A DNA stretch of 64,000 nucleotides from the NCBI GenBank assembly GCA_034620365.1, contig JAQGEQ010000350.1, positions 62,001 to 126,000 on the forward strand, written 5' to 3'. This DNA comes from Pegea sp. RAD2-039 (taxonomy: Eukaryota; Chordata; Thaliacea; Salpida; Salpidae). Each line of letters opens with the position of its first letter. The stretch's first letter is position 1. Below the pieces are notes generated by a model. That model did no database searches. It worked only from the letters and a program-made list of their open reading frames with translations, and was not told the origin of the DNA. Positions 1 to 11,900 of this stretch are shown here, one piece after another. Made by a program: the position numbers and the translations under genes.

Positions 1-994
1 TTGTTCTGTAGCCTTCTGTCAAATAATTGAAAATTTTTTGCTTATTGAATTATGAAAACATAAAAATGGTTCCTTAACATATTTTTGATAAATTTTTTGG
101 TTGATGAATTTTAGATGATAAATTGTTAAAAATGTTTGTTAATTTTTGGAAATATAATATTACGAAAGTTCTTTTTATTTTTTCTATGATAAAAAATTAG
201 TTTATTTTCAAATTTATTATATGTTTCATTAGAACATATTTAAGTATTAGCTTGAATGAATATCCTGTTAATAAGATTGTTATCTGCATAAAAATATTTT
301 ATATTTTACTTTATGATTATTTTTATTATTTATCATATATATAATTTAAATTTAACTTTTGTGCAAAAAATTCATATTTAATATATAATAAACTTTTTAA
401 TAATTATAATAAGTTTAATTATTATTTAGTTATTACAATCTAATTATTGTGGAAATTTGGATGTTTCTATTAAACAATCATTAGCTTTTAAAGTATTAAA
501 ACATTTGCTTCTAGTAACTGGTAGTGCTTCAATGTGAAATTCTATTTAATGAGTTCAGAAAATTATGCCAACAAGTTTATCATTTTTAAGATCAAAACAA
601 CCAAAAGAAATCTAATTAGCTGCTGTAAAATTATTTAAAATCGTTATTAGGATTAATTCTAATGTTTTATGACATTTTTGAGTAGCTTAATTCTATTTAA
701 TCGATTATATAAAATCCATCTTCATAAGCCCTGAATGTTTCAATTCAAAATAAGAAACAAAATCTTGTTCTTGATAATTTCTAATTGTTGCCCACTTGAT
801 GTAGTCAAAACCTCTTCATGAGTTATTTGCATGTAAATTAAGATTTTTAAATTTATATTTGAACTCTTTTTGAATTTATAAATTTTTTTAACAAAACCCT
901 GAATGTTTGTGGGTTTCACCTTCTTTCTAGTCATCGTTTAATGTTTTGTTTTTTATAGAAATATTTAAAACGGTTGGCTTATAATTGATCAAAT
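1..994. other. AT-rich sequence upstream of DDI, no gene seen
   Basis: Very AT-rich sequence with homopolymer runs and only short, unconvincing open frames on either strand. It should contain the promoter and any 5' UTR of the DDI gene that begins at 995, but I could not pick out a core promoter element. The last 60 bases before the start codon have no in-frame upstream ATG that would move the start. Confidence 0.5.
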
Positions 995-3327
995 ATGATT
1001 ATCAATGTGTATTGTCCAAACCCTGAAAAATCCTTCGTGTTAGATGTTAGTTGTGAGCTAACTCTTAAAGATTTCAAAGCTCTTTGCCATGTGGAGCTCT
1101 TGAGTATACCTGTAGCAAACATGAAGGTTTTAAGAGATGGTCAAGTGCTAATTGATGATCAGAAACGTCTTGATCAACTAAATATCACTGAAAACGACAT
1201 TCTTCTAATTGAAAAGAACGCTGAAACGAAAAAACCGAAACCTCGTGTTCCATTAATCGATTTTTCTAGTGTGCAGGTAACAACCACATGTTTGCTAATA
1301 TCAATTACACAAATTGGTTCTTTAAAATATAAAGGTTCCAGGAAGTACTTCATCAGCGGTTTCTACATCATCAGTAGATGCAGCAGCTGACTCTGAAAGT
1401 GTTCAAGCTGTAGCCAGTCGCATCCTCAACGACCCAAATGCTCTTGCGTTGCTCCGTGAAAGGAACCCTGAACTTGCCAGTGCCCTTCTCAGTAACGATA
1501 TGGACAAATTTGGAAAAGGACTTCTAAAAATCAGGTGAATACTGAACTTTAAAATAAACAATTTAACAAAAATTGATCATTTCATAGAGAAGCGCGCGCT
1601 AATTTCGACATGGAACGCATCCGAATGTTGAATTCTGACCCAATGGACCCTGAAGTACAACGGCGTATTGCTGAGGAGATTGAACGTCAAAATATTGATG
1701 AAAACATGAACCTGGCCATCGAGAACGCCCCAGAAAGCTTCGGACAAGTAGTGATGTTGTGGATTAATGTTAGAGTGAATGGATTTCACGTGAAAGGTAA
1801 GATCCAATCAGATTTGATCTTTACTCATTTGTCAAATCTCAGCTTTTGTGGATTCTGGTGCGCAGATGACAATCATGAGTTCAGAATGTGCTCAGAGATG
1901 TAACATTATGCGACTTGCTGATAAACGATGGGCTGGTATTGCTAAAGGTGTTGGCGTTCAGAAGATTCTAGGACGGATTCATTTAGCTCAGATTCAAATC
2001 GAAGATATTTTTCTTAATTGTTCTTTCTCAATCCTAGAAGACCAACCAATGTCGGTACTACTTGGATTAGATATGCTTCGAAGGTGGGTTCAAGACAATC
2101 TACATCTTAAGATCTGATCTTATCAATTGATTTAAAATCTTTTGAAGACTTCAATCAGATGAAGTACTTTGACAACAAATCGACAAATAATTTTATAAAA
2201 ACTTATTTCAATTCAATTGTTACTAGATTGGTTGTTGCATTTTCACATTCAGATACTTTTGAATTTACAACAACAGTGTGTTTTTGTGCAAATTTGAAAT
2301 TGATTTCACCACCAACCACACCTTTGACTAATTGAAGTTTTTTATATCTTATCAACTTCGTAACAAATAGTTTAAAGACGTATTTGTGGTGGTTGCTTCT
2401 ATTTATTGACTGTTATTCAGCATTTGAAAAATAATTTACAAATTAATAACTGAAGTTGTAGTAAATATTGATTGAAACAACTTTTGTTGTTCAAATGTTA
2501 CAAGTGGTTTGAAAGTGTTGTTGTTTTGGAGGTTCAATAATAAGTAGACCCTAAAATTCATTTTCTCATCCATATATCATTTTTGAAGAGTTTTTATTCG
2601 TTAGATGTCGTTTCCACACAACAATTGTTTATTAGATTTATTTTTCAATGAAACTTGCAGCTATTTTGTTGAACAACTTTACTTTTACAGACATCAATGT
2701 GTGATTGACTTGAAGTCTAACTCTCTAGTCATAGGAACAACTAACACGAGAACTAAGTTTCTTGGTGAAGCTGAAATACCAGCTGAGTGTAGAACTAATT
2801 TTACTGATGCTGCAAGTAACCCAATACCATCAGCTGCTACATCATCGAATTTGAATCAACAAACACAAGTGAGTTTTTTGAACAACTAAATTATCTTCCA
2901 AATCGTCAAGATTTTCAAATCACTTTTTATTTTCGGCATTATAACAACAGAAGCTAACTTCTTGATACTTTGTGATCAACACTCTAGCCACTGAAACTCA
3001 TCTGCTAACAACACAATCTTCTGAAATATAAGATGTTGAAAGCGATCTTGTGATGCTTCTTCCCACTTTGCATCTTCTCAAAAACTGTTTTCTTTGCAGC
3101 TCCCTAAACCTAACAAATCTGAAATTGAAGATGAACAAATGGATGAAGGTGAAGTTTCCTCAACATCGTTACTACCTCCCTCACCTTCAGCCAGATTCGA
3201 CCAATCTGACTTGAGTCGCTTACTTGACATGGGATTCTCTCACCAGGAAGCAAAAACTGAGTTACAAGAATGTGCTGGAAATGTTGAAAACGCCATTTTG
3301 TCACTTTTACGAAAAAGGCCCAACTGA
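995..3327 (+). CDS. DDI1/DDI2: DDI1/DDI2-type ubiquitin-shuttle aspartic protease, complete
   Basis: Six exons: 995-1276, 1335-1534, 1588-1796, 1843-2083, 2691-2868 and 3100-3327. All phases agree and the product is about 445 residues. Domains in order are an N-terminal ubiquitin-like domain (about 1-75), a helical linker domain, a retroviral-type aspartic protease fold with the active-site motif [10 protein letters not shown] (catalytic Asp near 234, preceded by an intron), and a C-terminal UBA domain (about 405-440, core [11 protein letters not shown]). The family cleaves or shuttles heavily ubiquitinated proteins to the proteasome and, in animals, activates NFE2L1-type factors. The retained UBA is the ancestral arrangement; vertebrate DDI proteins have lost it or kept only a remnant. 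Introns 1 and 2 are 58 and 53 nt. An AATAAA lies at 3525-3530. A near-identical partial copy is at 58531-58845. Confidence 0.95.
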
Positions 3328-3524
3328 ATTAATCGTTCATTTTCTAACTTATTTTTAGTGATTTACTTTGAAACTATTTTTTTTGGTTTTATAGTAACGA
3401 GATATCATTTTAATTGCTTCTTTAAATAGAAAACTTATTTGTTCTTCTTTATTTTTTGTGTATTAGTTTTTGTATCATTCTTAAGTTCGTCTTTTAAGCA
3501 ACAAATATTTACCGATTAGTTTAC

Positions 3525-3530
3525 AATAAA
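3525..3530 (+). promoter_or_regulatory. poly(A) signal of DDI
   Basis: AATAAA about 200 bases after the DDI stop codon, the first canonical signal on the sense strand. Confidence 0.55.
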
Positions 3531-6500
3531 TCGTTGATATAAGGTTAGCAATCCAACAGTCAACTTTTAATGTTTCCTATTCACATAAACCAAGATAATT
3601 AGTTCTTTAATCGAACCTCAAATCACCACCAACATTAAACAACTAGTATGAGAAAAACTCTTATTAAAAATAGCAAGTAGTAAACAGTTAGTGATACCAC
3701 GTCATTTACTGACTTCAAGTTGATATTCCTTACACTGAAGTTTGATTTGTTGAGTTTTCGATTCAACAAAAGTTTAATGAGTTGTAAAGTTTTGAAATTA
3801 TTGAAATGAGCTTTTAGTGGGACAAACATTTGAATAAAATTGTTGACAAGTTGTATCATAGAAAGACTGTAAGAAGAGCTTTTTATTAATCATACATTTC
3901 ACTCAGAGAAGGACATAAGATGTTTTCAAAGCAAGTTCTATAGAAGTTAGGATACGCCATATCAACATTGAGGCAATTTATAGATGAATTGAAGTTAAAA
4001 AGAAGTAACAAAATAGTCACAAGATGAAAGGAAGAGTTGACTGAACAGAATAACAATTTGTTAAGTTCTGTAATGTTAGAAAATAAAAGATCTAAAATGT
4101 GATTTATTAAATGAATAGATTGTTTAATACGTTGAGTTAGAGAACTGATAGTTCAGAATTGAGAAAGGTGTCTTGGATAGAATCATCTTAAAAAGGGTCC
4201 TTTGTAAAGAGGAGTATTTTTATGGATAATATTAATTGCATATAGCAGTCTGGTTGGAGTTCAGATAATTGAAATTTAATTTATTTGTCGAAGATTTGAT
4301 GTTGTAAAAGTAAATTGTTAAATTTTGTGAGATAGTTTGATACAAGAAACATTAATTTCAACCCTGAGAAGTTGACACGAATAGACTGAAGCTTGACAAG
4401 CGAGTCATTGATGATTACTCCCTACCTCCTGTTTCATGTAATTCTTTGACAAGTGTTTTGGAAAGTTATTGGTGCTTTGTGGTTTGGTATAAGGTTGGTT
4501 TGGCTAGAGCAATAATGATGAGGATTCGAAGTTCATTTCTGATTAAAGAGTTTGACGATGATTGGTTTGTAATTAGAAGATGTTGAACCGACTCGGTAAA
4601 ACACTTTGAGGTCACATTGATATTCTACAAGTGCTGATATTTTGTAAATTTTTATTCTATCTCACGCGATTATAATGTTTAATGACTGCCATAAGAAGAT
4701 TGTTTTGATATAAGTTAACTGATTTGTTAATCAAAATGTTTAAACTGTTGTTAAAATGCTAATTTACTTGTTTCTACGTTTTAAATAGAGTCACTAGTTT
4801 TATAAACTAAAGTTTTTTGCCAAAACGCCAAAAAAGTATCGATTAAAAGTCATTTAGAAAAAAGTCCAAAAAATCCAACTAAAATATTCAGAAACTTTTT
4901 CGAAGAGTTTTGATTTAAATAAGCAATTTATTAGCTTTCTTAATTAGAGGATCTCTTAAATTTATCTAAAGGTATCATGAAGTTAAATGAAAAAGAAAAC
5001 CAAATCGTAATAACTTATAAGGAAGCAAAATAACAAATTAGCTTTAGACTAGCAATAGCGGAAGAGTTAGTGTGAAGTTGTCTTATGAATTAGATAATAA
5101 TAAAAAAATAAGTTATTTGCAAAGATGAAACTTTCATAAAACGTTTAGTGGAAAGAACCAACGTGAAAAAGCTAAAAAAAGCAAATAAGGTAAACACCAC
5201 TAAAAATAAATGATAAAATGAACCCAGGAAGCAACTAGAAGCGTGAATAGCGGCTTCTATATCAGTGGTATCAACTTACATATTTTAATTGACTTGGATA
5301 AGTTTTCTTCTTAACATTTAATTACTTTAGAAATTCAAATAAACTTTGTAAATGTCGTTTAGTTAAAGTTTAGTAAATTTAGTTCAAATGTTCATCTTTT
5401 AGGCAACTTATGGATTTAGACATGTTTTGAGGTTGGCATCATCTCTAGAAGGTTCATAAACAGTCGAATCAAAAAGAGTAACTTTTAAGCTTGTTGACAA
5501 ATTTCGGAAGTAATTGATAACTGTCTAAATAACACAAACATTCTTACAACTCAAATAAATCCGGTAATTTTTGAATTCTCCAGAATATTTCTGTTTTATC
5601 TAATATCGAATTTAAGTTTAGACTTTTTTGGCTTTTATCATAAATATCGATTTATCTTTAAAACTTCGGTAAAAAATTAATTAGTTTAAAAGAATTGATA
5701 TTTTAGAAAGACTAATCGATAAATGAATGAAACTCGATATCTTCAGTGTCAATTATTTTATCTTATTTCTTGAAACAAATAAAAATTTAATTAAATTGAA
5801 ATCGTTGAGAAGTGTCGGTAGTCTGAACCACTAGTTTTATAAAATTAACTTTTCACTACCTCTTCTAGTCCTCTTCTAGTTTTTTTGTGCTCTGCATGAG
5901 GTACAAACCAGGGTCATTGACGAGTTGGTAGTCGAACATGCAGAGAAGTATTTGACCTTTGAGTTTCATATTTCGAATAATGCTGAAAAACTAGTTGGTG
6001 ATTAATTAATATTCTTTTTAGTTTTGTTCCTAGAAATACGTTAATGATTGTAATTTATTTTCAATTAATCATTTCTATAAACTCTGAATCAGTATTAGAT
6101 CCAGCAAACAGTTTTTATCCCTTTTATGTAGGATCACATCGTTGTTAAAGTGCCTGATAACATTATCATATTTTTGCTTTGAACCAATTCACAAAATTAT
6201 AAATAATAAAATTGTCTGAAAATGATTTCATTTCAATAAATCTTTGTAAAAACTGAGTTCTGTATATTTCACTACAAATAAATCAGAACAAAAAGAATTT
6301 ATTTTCAAAATAGAATAAAACGATCTAATCGAAACTTCAACACATATTTGATTGTCTTCACCATCATCAATTAATTGTACAATGATTATAAGCACTTGTT
6401 GTCATCGCAGAATTCTGAAAAATTAGAATTTATTTATAAACAATTTTCACTTTTTATTTTGAACAATAATAAAACCATGCAATGAAACAAAACAGGAAAA

Positions 6501-6541
6501 AACTCAACCAAAAAAATTTAGAAATGAACCCCATATAGGAA
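3531..6541. other. intergenic, no gene recognised
   Basis: About 3 kb of AT-rich sequence between the convergent DDI (+) and adenosine deaminase (-) genes. No frame shows a recognisable domain or plausible splice-linked coding. A TTTATT at 6429-6434 is AATAAA on the minus strand, about 110 bases past the adenosine deaminase stop, and is the likely poly(A) signal of that gene. Confidence 0.5.
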
Positions 6542-8969
6542 CTACAAGTAAGTTCCAACCATCAAACTTGCCATAAAACTTTTATATTTTTCTTCAAACT
6601 CCTTGATTAGTTTTTCTTTAGTTTGTTCATCAACAAAAGCAGATTTCAAAGCTGAAATATTCTACAAAAATATTTTCATCAAATTTATATTTAAGAAGAA
6701 AATATTGCTGAAAAAATAACTAGAATTAAATCTGATAAACAATAAAAGAAATATAAAAGAAATAATAATAAGAATTGATGATAAATTTGTTGAAACTTTT
6801 TTATTGAACAACTTTGATTGAAAACTTTTAACTAATCCTCAACTAACTGTAGAATGTAATTGTTGAATGTTGAATAAGAAACTTTTAGAAGCAATTTGGT
6901 AATCATCGAGTAAAGAACTTTGTTGAACTCCGGGATCGTCTGTATTTAGTGAGAAGGATACTCCATCTTCCATGAACCTCGAAAAAAGTTTAATCTTAAG
7001 ATACAAGTAGATAAACTGATTTCAACAAAACATCAGTCGTGACTTCTACTACACACGTGTGTCTTCTCGTCATCACTAAATCTTCATCCGTAAAACGATT
7101 TCGAGAAGCTTTATCAAGTCAAGACCCACTTTTGGCAAATGTCCCAATTGTCAGGTTTGAAACAGGGCCGCAGGTTTACAAATTACATTTTTATGAACAT
7201 CTAAACCACATCACAACGTTTTTCTGACTTTTACGACCGAATCGAAACTTTTTCTTTCAAGTGTTATTCAGATGACGTCATTCTCACCTTATCGCGGGAT
7301 GTTTAGTCATGTCGTCATCAACTGATGACGTCAGAAAACTGGACAAGGGACAAACTTCGAAATGGATGTTTTGTTCGCGACACTTTTTGTAAATGTCATC
7401 ATCTTCTAACACTTTGTATCCGTGACCAACTCGTTGAACTTTCAACTCGTCAACCGCCTGATGCAAGTCACGTGATGAGGCTAACTACCGCTGTTGATCA
7501 TGTGAACACTCACCATAGCAACCTCGTTCGCGTTGCCCTTCTCCCCTGCATGTGCTGTTCGCCCGATTCCATTGTTCTCACAAAACTTGTAAAAAATTAG
7601 AAATTAGAAATTTGAGAAACAAAATGAGAAAATTGAAAAGTTTTTTGACACAAAACCAAATTGCTGATTCCTGATCGAAAATATGAAATGACGTCACTAA
7701 CTAGAAACGCTTCCTTGTGCTGCAAGATTAGATCTCCAACTTTATCTCCTGCTCCAGCAACATCCATTCCAACAACTCCTTGTGATTTAAAAGATTTACA
7801 AAGCTTCGCGACTTCCATAGACCATTCTAAATCGACGAATCGTGATGTTTTGTCATGCATCATTGATTTCTTACCGGGAAAGTTGATAATTGTACAAAGA
7901 ATAGAGCGAGCTACAATTTCTTCTTCAAAATTTGCTTTCACTTCAACCATACCTTGCTTCAAACCTTCGTTTACAGAAGTCACTACACCTTCAAGCGTAA
8001 GTTCACTTCTGCTTGAAATCAGCGAATGAATATATCGTCAAACTTCGTGCTTCTCCGCACCCTACCCCTTGGCAAGCAGCAAATGGGGCGCATAACGTAG
8101 TTCCAAGTATCGAACCCCATCAGCAGCTTTGTCGATGACAGCTTCGCGAGCTAAGCGTATGAGGTTTTCTCGATGACCACTACAATTATGACAACAACCA
8201 ATTTTTCAGCTTTTATTTATTTGATCAGTAAATAAACTCACGCAAATGCCGGTACAATAAATTTAAAGATTTGTAAATAATCATCCAGACTACGACATTG
8301 TTTCAAAACACAAATTTTCCTGGATAATATTAGAGGATCATAAGAAGGCAGAAAGACTTTCCGTTTCCTAATAAATTAGTCAATTAATGAAAATAGGAAA
8401 TTAGAACTGCGACTTACTTTGCCATTTCAATAATAGTAGACAATCTGTAAGTACCATCTAAATGACAATGAAGTTCTGCCTAAATATACATACAATTCAC
8501 TTTTATTGGCTATAATGTAACTTAATACTTAAATACAACTAACTTTATAACTTACCAATAGGTTTTACAGGTAGTTTTCAAATAGTTTTATATTTAATTG
8601 GTTTTTTTTAGTTATATCATTGTGAAATAATTGCACAATAACTAAGACTTAGTTTATGAAATCAGTGAAGCGTGACAAAAGTTTGAAATTTGAGCCATTG
8701 TAATTTAAACCAGATAAGTTGTAAAATAAACAATATTTTTATGTTAAAACTTTCATCTAAATTGTATTTAAATAATTCAATGTTTAGAAAGTTAAAGTTA
8801 TATAATTTATCAACTTAAAAATTGACTAAAAATAATTGATTTTTTGCTTTCATATTTTTAAAGTAAGAAAAAATTACAATAAATTTAAAATATTAAGTTT
8901 AATTGAAAACTACAAGTATATACTTACTTTAGGAAAATCAAAATCTTTTATGATTGTGTTGATTTGCAT
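6542..8969 (-). CDS. ADA: adenosine deaminase, complete, ten exons
   Basis: Exons in transcript order: 8928-8969, 8418-8479, 8242-8367, 8066-8179, 7875-8008, 7702-7826, 7514-7585, 7288-7457, 6848-6977 and 6542-6661. All phases close and give 364 residues, against 363 in human ADA. The enzyme deaminates adenosine and deoxyadenosine in purine salvage. Metal and catalytic residues are visible: the HxH pair in ELHCHLDG (His18, His20), HAGE (His213, Glu216), GHGY (His237) and SLNTDDPG (Asp295, Asp296). From about residue 200 the numbering runs one below or equal to the human protein, which supports the exon calls. The start is fixed by a 42-bp first exon encoding 14 residues that end in FPK before the conserved strand. 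One intron (7827-7874) is 48 nt with no stop in frame. The 57-nt intron 8009-8065 is required because frames are closed across it. Confidence 0.95.
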
Positions 8970-11900
8970 AGCAGCTTTTTACAAAGTAGTTTTTCTGAAG
9001 CACTTCAAAATATTTTACAAAATATCTAAAAAACAAATAAATAACTTTTATTTGTAACTCTCAATGAGTTTTCATTCTTCTGAATAAATGGCTATAAACC
9101 AGTTTTAGTAAATGTGCACTCAACCGTGACCGTTGCTGCTTTAACATTTCTAAACTGAATGTTCTTGAAAAGTTTTATATAAAAATTACTAAAAAGGAAA
9201 TTCTATTTTTTACGACATCGATTTAAAAGTAAGCTACTTATGAATTGCTAAAATAAATCATTTAATAATCTTACATTGTTTTTCCTGAATAACTTTGTTT
9301 GTTTTTTACTACCTTAAACTTGGTTACTAATTATTTCAAATATTTTCACAAATTGAAATTTTTTCGAATTGTAAATATACTTTTCATCAAGATAATTTGG
9401 ATAAATAAAATTTTTTAACTGTTTCAATTCAAAGATAATTTTTCAAAATATTTTAGATATCACTAAAAACAAATTCAGAAAATAATCCATAGTTTTATAA
9501 AAGTATCTTTAAAAACTAGCTGACATCAAATTATTACAAAACTTTATGCAATTAATAAAGATAACATCTTTTTACTGACACAGTAAAAAAAATAATTCTT
9601 TTATCTTACTAACTGAAAAGCCTTAAATGCATTTAAAATAAATTTAAATAAATTTATTCTCAATCAAAGTTGTTTTTAAAAAATCTTACATAAGCTAATT
9701 ATTAAATAAAACAATTTTGAAGACATTTAAATTAAACTGAAAATAAATTTAAAGTATTTCTGAAGAACTATTTTATGTTTTGAAAATACTTTTTCTGTAT
9801 TTTCTAACTTTGAACCTTTCATAGTATCCAAGTTCACCAATTTTTTATCAGCAATTGTTTCAAGCACTCATATCCGTTTAATACTTTTCAAGTATTTGCA
9901 ACTCAAATTAGAAAAGGTATTTTATTAGAAATATCATTTTTTAAATACATTTTATTATCGAGATAAAGAACAAAAAATAAATTGTAATTTATTAGAAATA
10001 GAAAAACTCAAACAACAAATGTATTATCAAAGTCTAATTTAAATTAATTGAACTTTTAAAATAATTTAACCTTACTATCTCTGTATTTAATTGCTTTAAA
10101 AAGATTCATTTTCAGCTGAAAAATAATTTAAGTAATAAACGATCATATAAAAACAGAACATTTTTATTTTAAAAATATTTAATAACAGCAATATTGCATA
10201 AAAGCTAATATTAGTTTCGTAATTGACCTTTGACCCGAGATAAGCTTCAAACTTGTTTTTTCATCACCTAGTTTTCTTGCTTACTCTTCATTCAATATAT
10301 TTACTTATACTGCTGTTTAAATTTATCTGAATAAAACTTTGAAGTTCAACTTCAAACTCAGTTCAACAAATGTTTGGTAAAAATCGGAATTTTTTAGGCA
10401 GTTTACAGATCGAAAAAATTTAAATCGATTATTTTAACCACCCGACTGAGTTTCACTTCAAACCATTTCATTATTTACAAAAGTTTTTATAGTTCAGGTT
10501 GACACAAGTGATAATAACTATCAACTTTTAAAAATATTTGAGGGTTTAGCATATTAAATATATTTATCTCTGTTTATAGAATTTCTTGATATAAATTATC
10601 TTTATATAATTAGCAATACTGACATCTAGCGGTGAAATACTTTCTATTTATACATCACTAATTTCATTTAAGTTTGTAGCTAAATTTTCATGATTGAACT
10701 ACATGAAGATTGTTTACTAGTATACAACAATTCCAAATTTGATTATACAAACTTTTTCGCAATTTTATTCTAGAAATTATTTCCTCAACTTTCAGGTAAA
10801 CTATAAATAAAAATTGATTTATCATCAGTTCGAAATTGGCTAAGATCTTAAAATAAATGAAAATTGATTTTATTGAAACAAAGTCACTTCTTTTATTTAG
10901 TATCTTGTTTTTTAAGTTGAAATACTTTTGCTTCTAGATACAATTAATATCTTTTATATCTCATTCTGTTATTACAGTTTTCAAATAACTCAGTTATCAA
11001 ATTTGCTTTGTTTGTTTTGATTTATAAAATATATTAATATTTCAAAAGAATTTTAAACTTTCACTAGCTGATTGGTAATAACAAATCATCTAAGATTTGA
11101 TCTATTCATATGAAATAATCTCTTATTAAATCATCAATTTGAACATTTTCTAATAAAATGACTTCGTTTATGTTTTAGTTGAGTTTTTTTATCAATTTAA
11201 TCATCTAGGAGTTCTAGAAAACTTTTTATTTTAGTGTCTTCTAGAAAAAGCTACAAATATGCTTCAAAAAGTTCATGAAAAATTAATTTATTGATTCTTA
11301 TGATAAAACTCCTCAACTAATCGACTTATTTGTTCTCTTTAAAACACAAATCTTTAATTTTAGGCAAAAGTATTTACAAACTATGCAATATATCCTAAAC
11401 TCACAAGTGTCATCTGTTCTTGTAGAAGATAATTTTTAATGGAAGAGCTTTTTTATGATTTTTAACTGAATTATTAATGAGCTGTAAATATTTCTTAGTT
11501 TTGAAATTTAGTTTTCAGCAGCAACCAGCTAATTTCTATTTGACGATTTCAACGAATGGTTTTTCATATTTTTAGATTTGAACTCATTTGTGAGTTCTCT
11601 AGAAAACTCGACAACTCAACATGTGTATTGATAAAACACCTTCAAACACCACCATCAATTAACTATTAGTAAATGGAAAAGTTGTTTTAACTTAAGCTAC
11701 CAAACTTATTTATTTAACAAATATTTTGTAGAAAACATTTTGAAGATTTAAGTTTTGAAATTTTAAAAGTTGAGATTTATACTTCGTATTACGAATGAGG
11801 AAAATAAGTAAACCGAGAAAGAGCCACGTGGAAAGTGTGCAAGGATGAAGTCCTTTGCAAAGTTGATTTTTCGTTGACGTTGGTGACTAAATAAGGCAAT

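Noticed and set aside
1843-2117. Read-through of DDI exon 4 to a stop at 2115-2117 as the true C-terminus
   Set aside because: Splicing at 2083 to 2691 restores the conserved [10 protein letters not shown] segment and leads on to the UBA exon.
5880-5950. Imperfect inverted repeat CTCTGCATG...CATGCAGAG as a small DNA transposon
   Set aside because: The arms are only 9 bp, no target duplication is visible and no second copy was found in the window.
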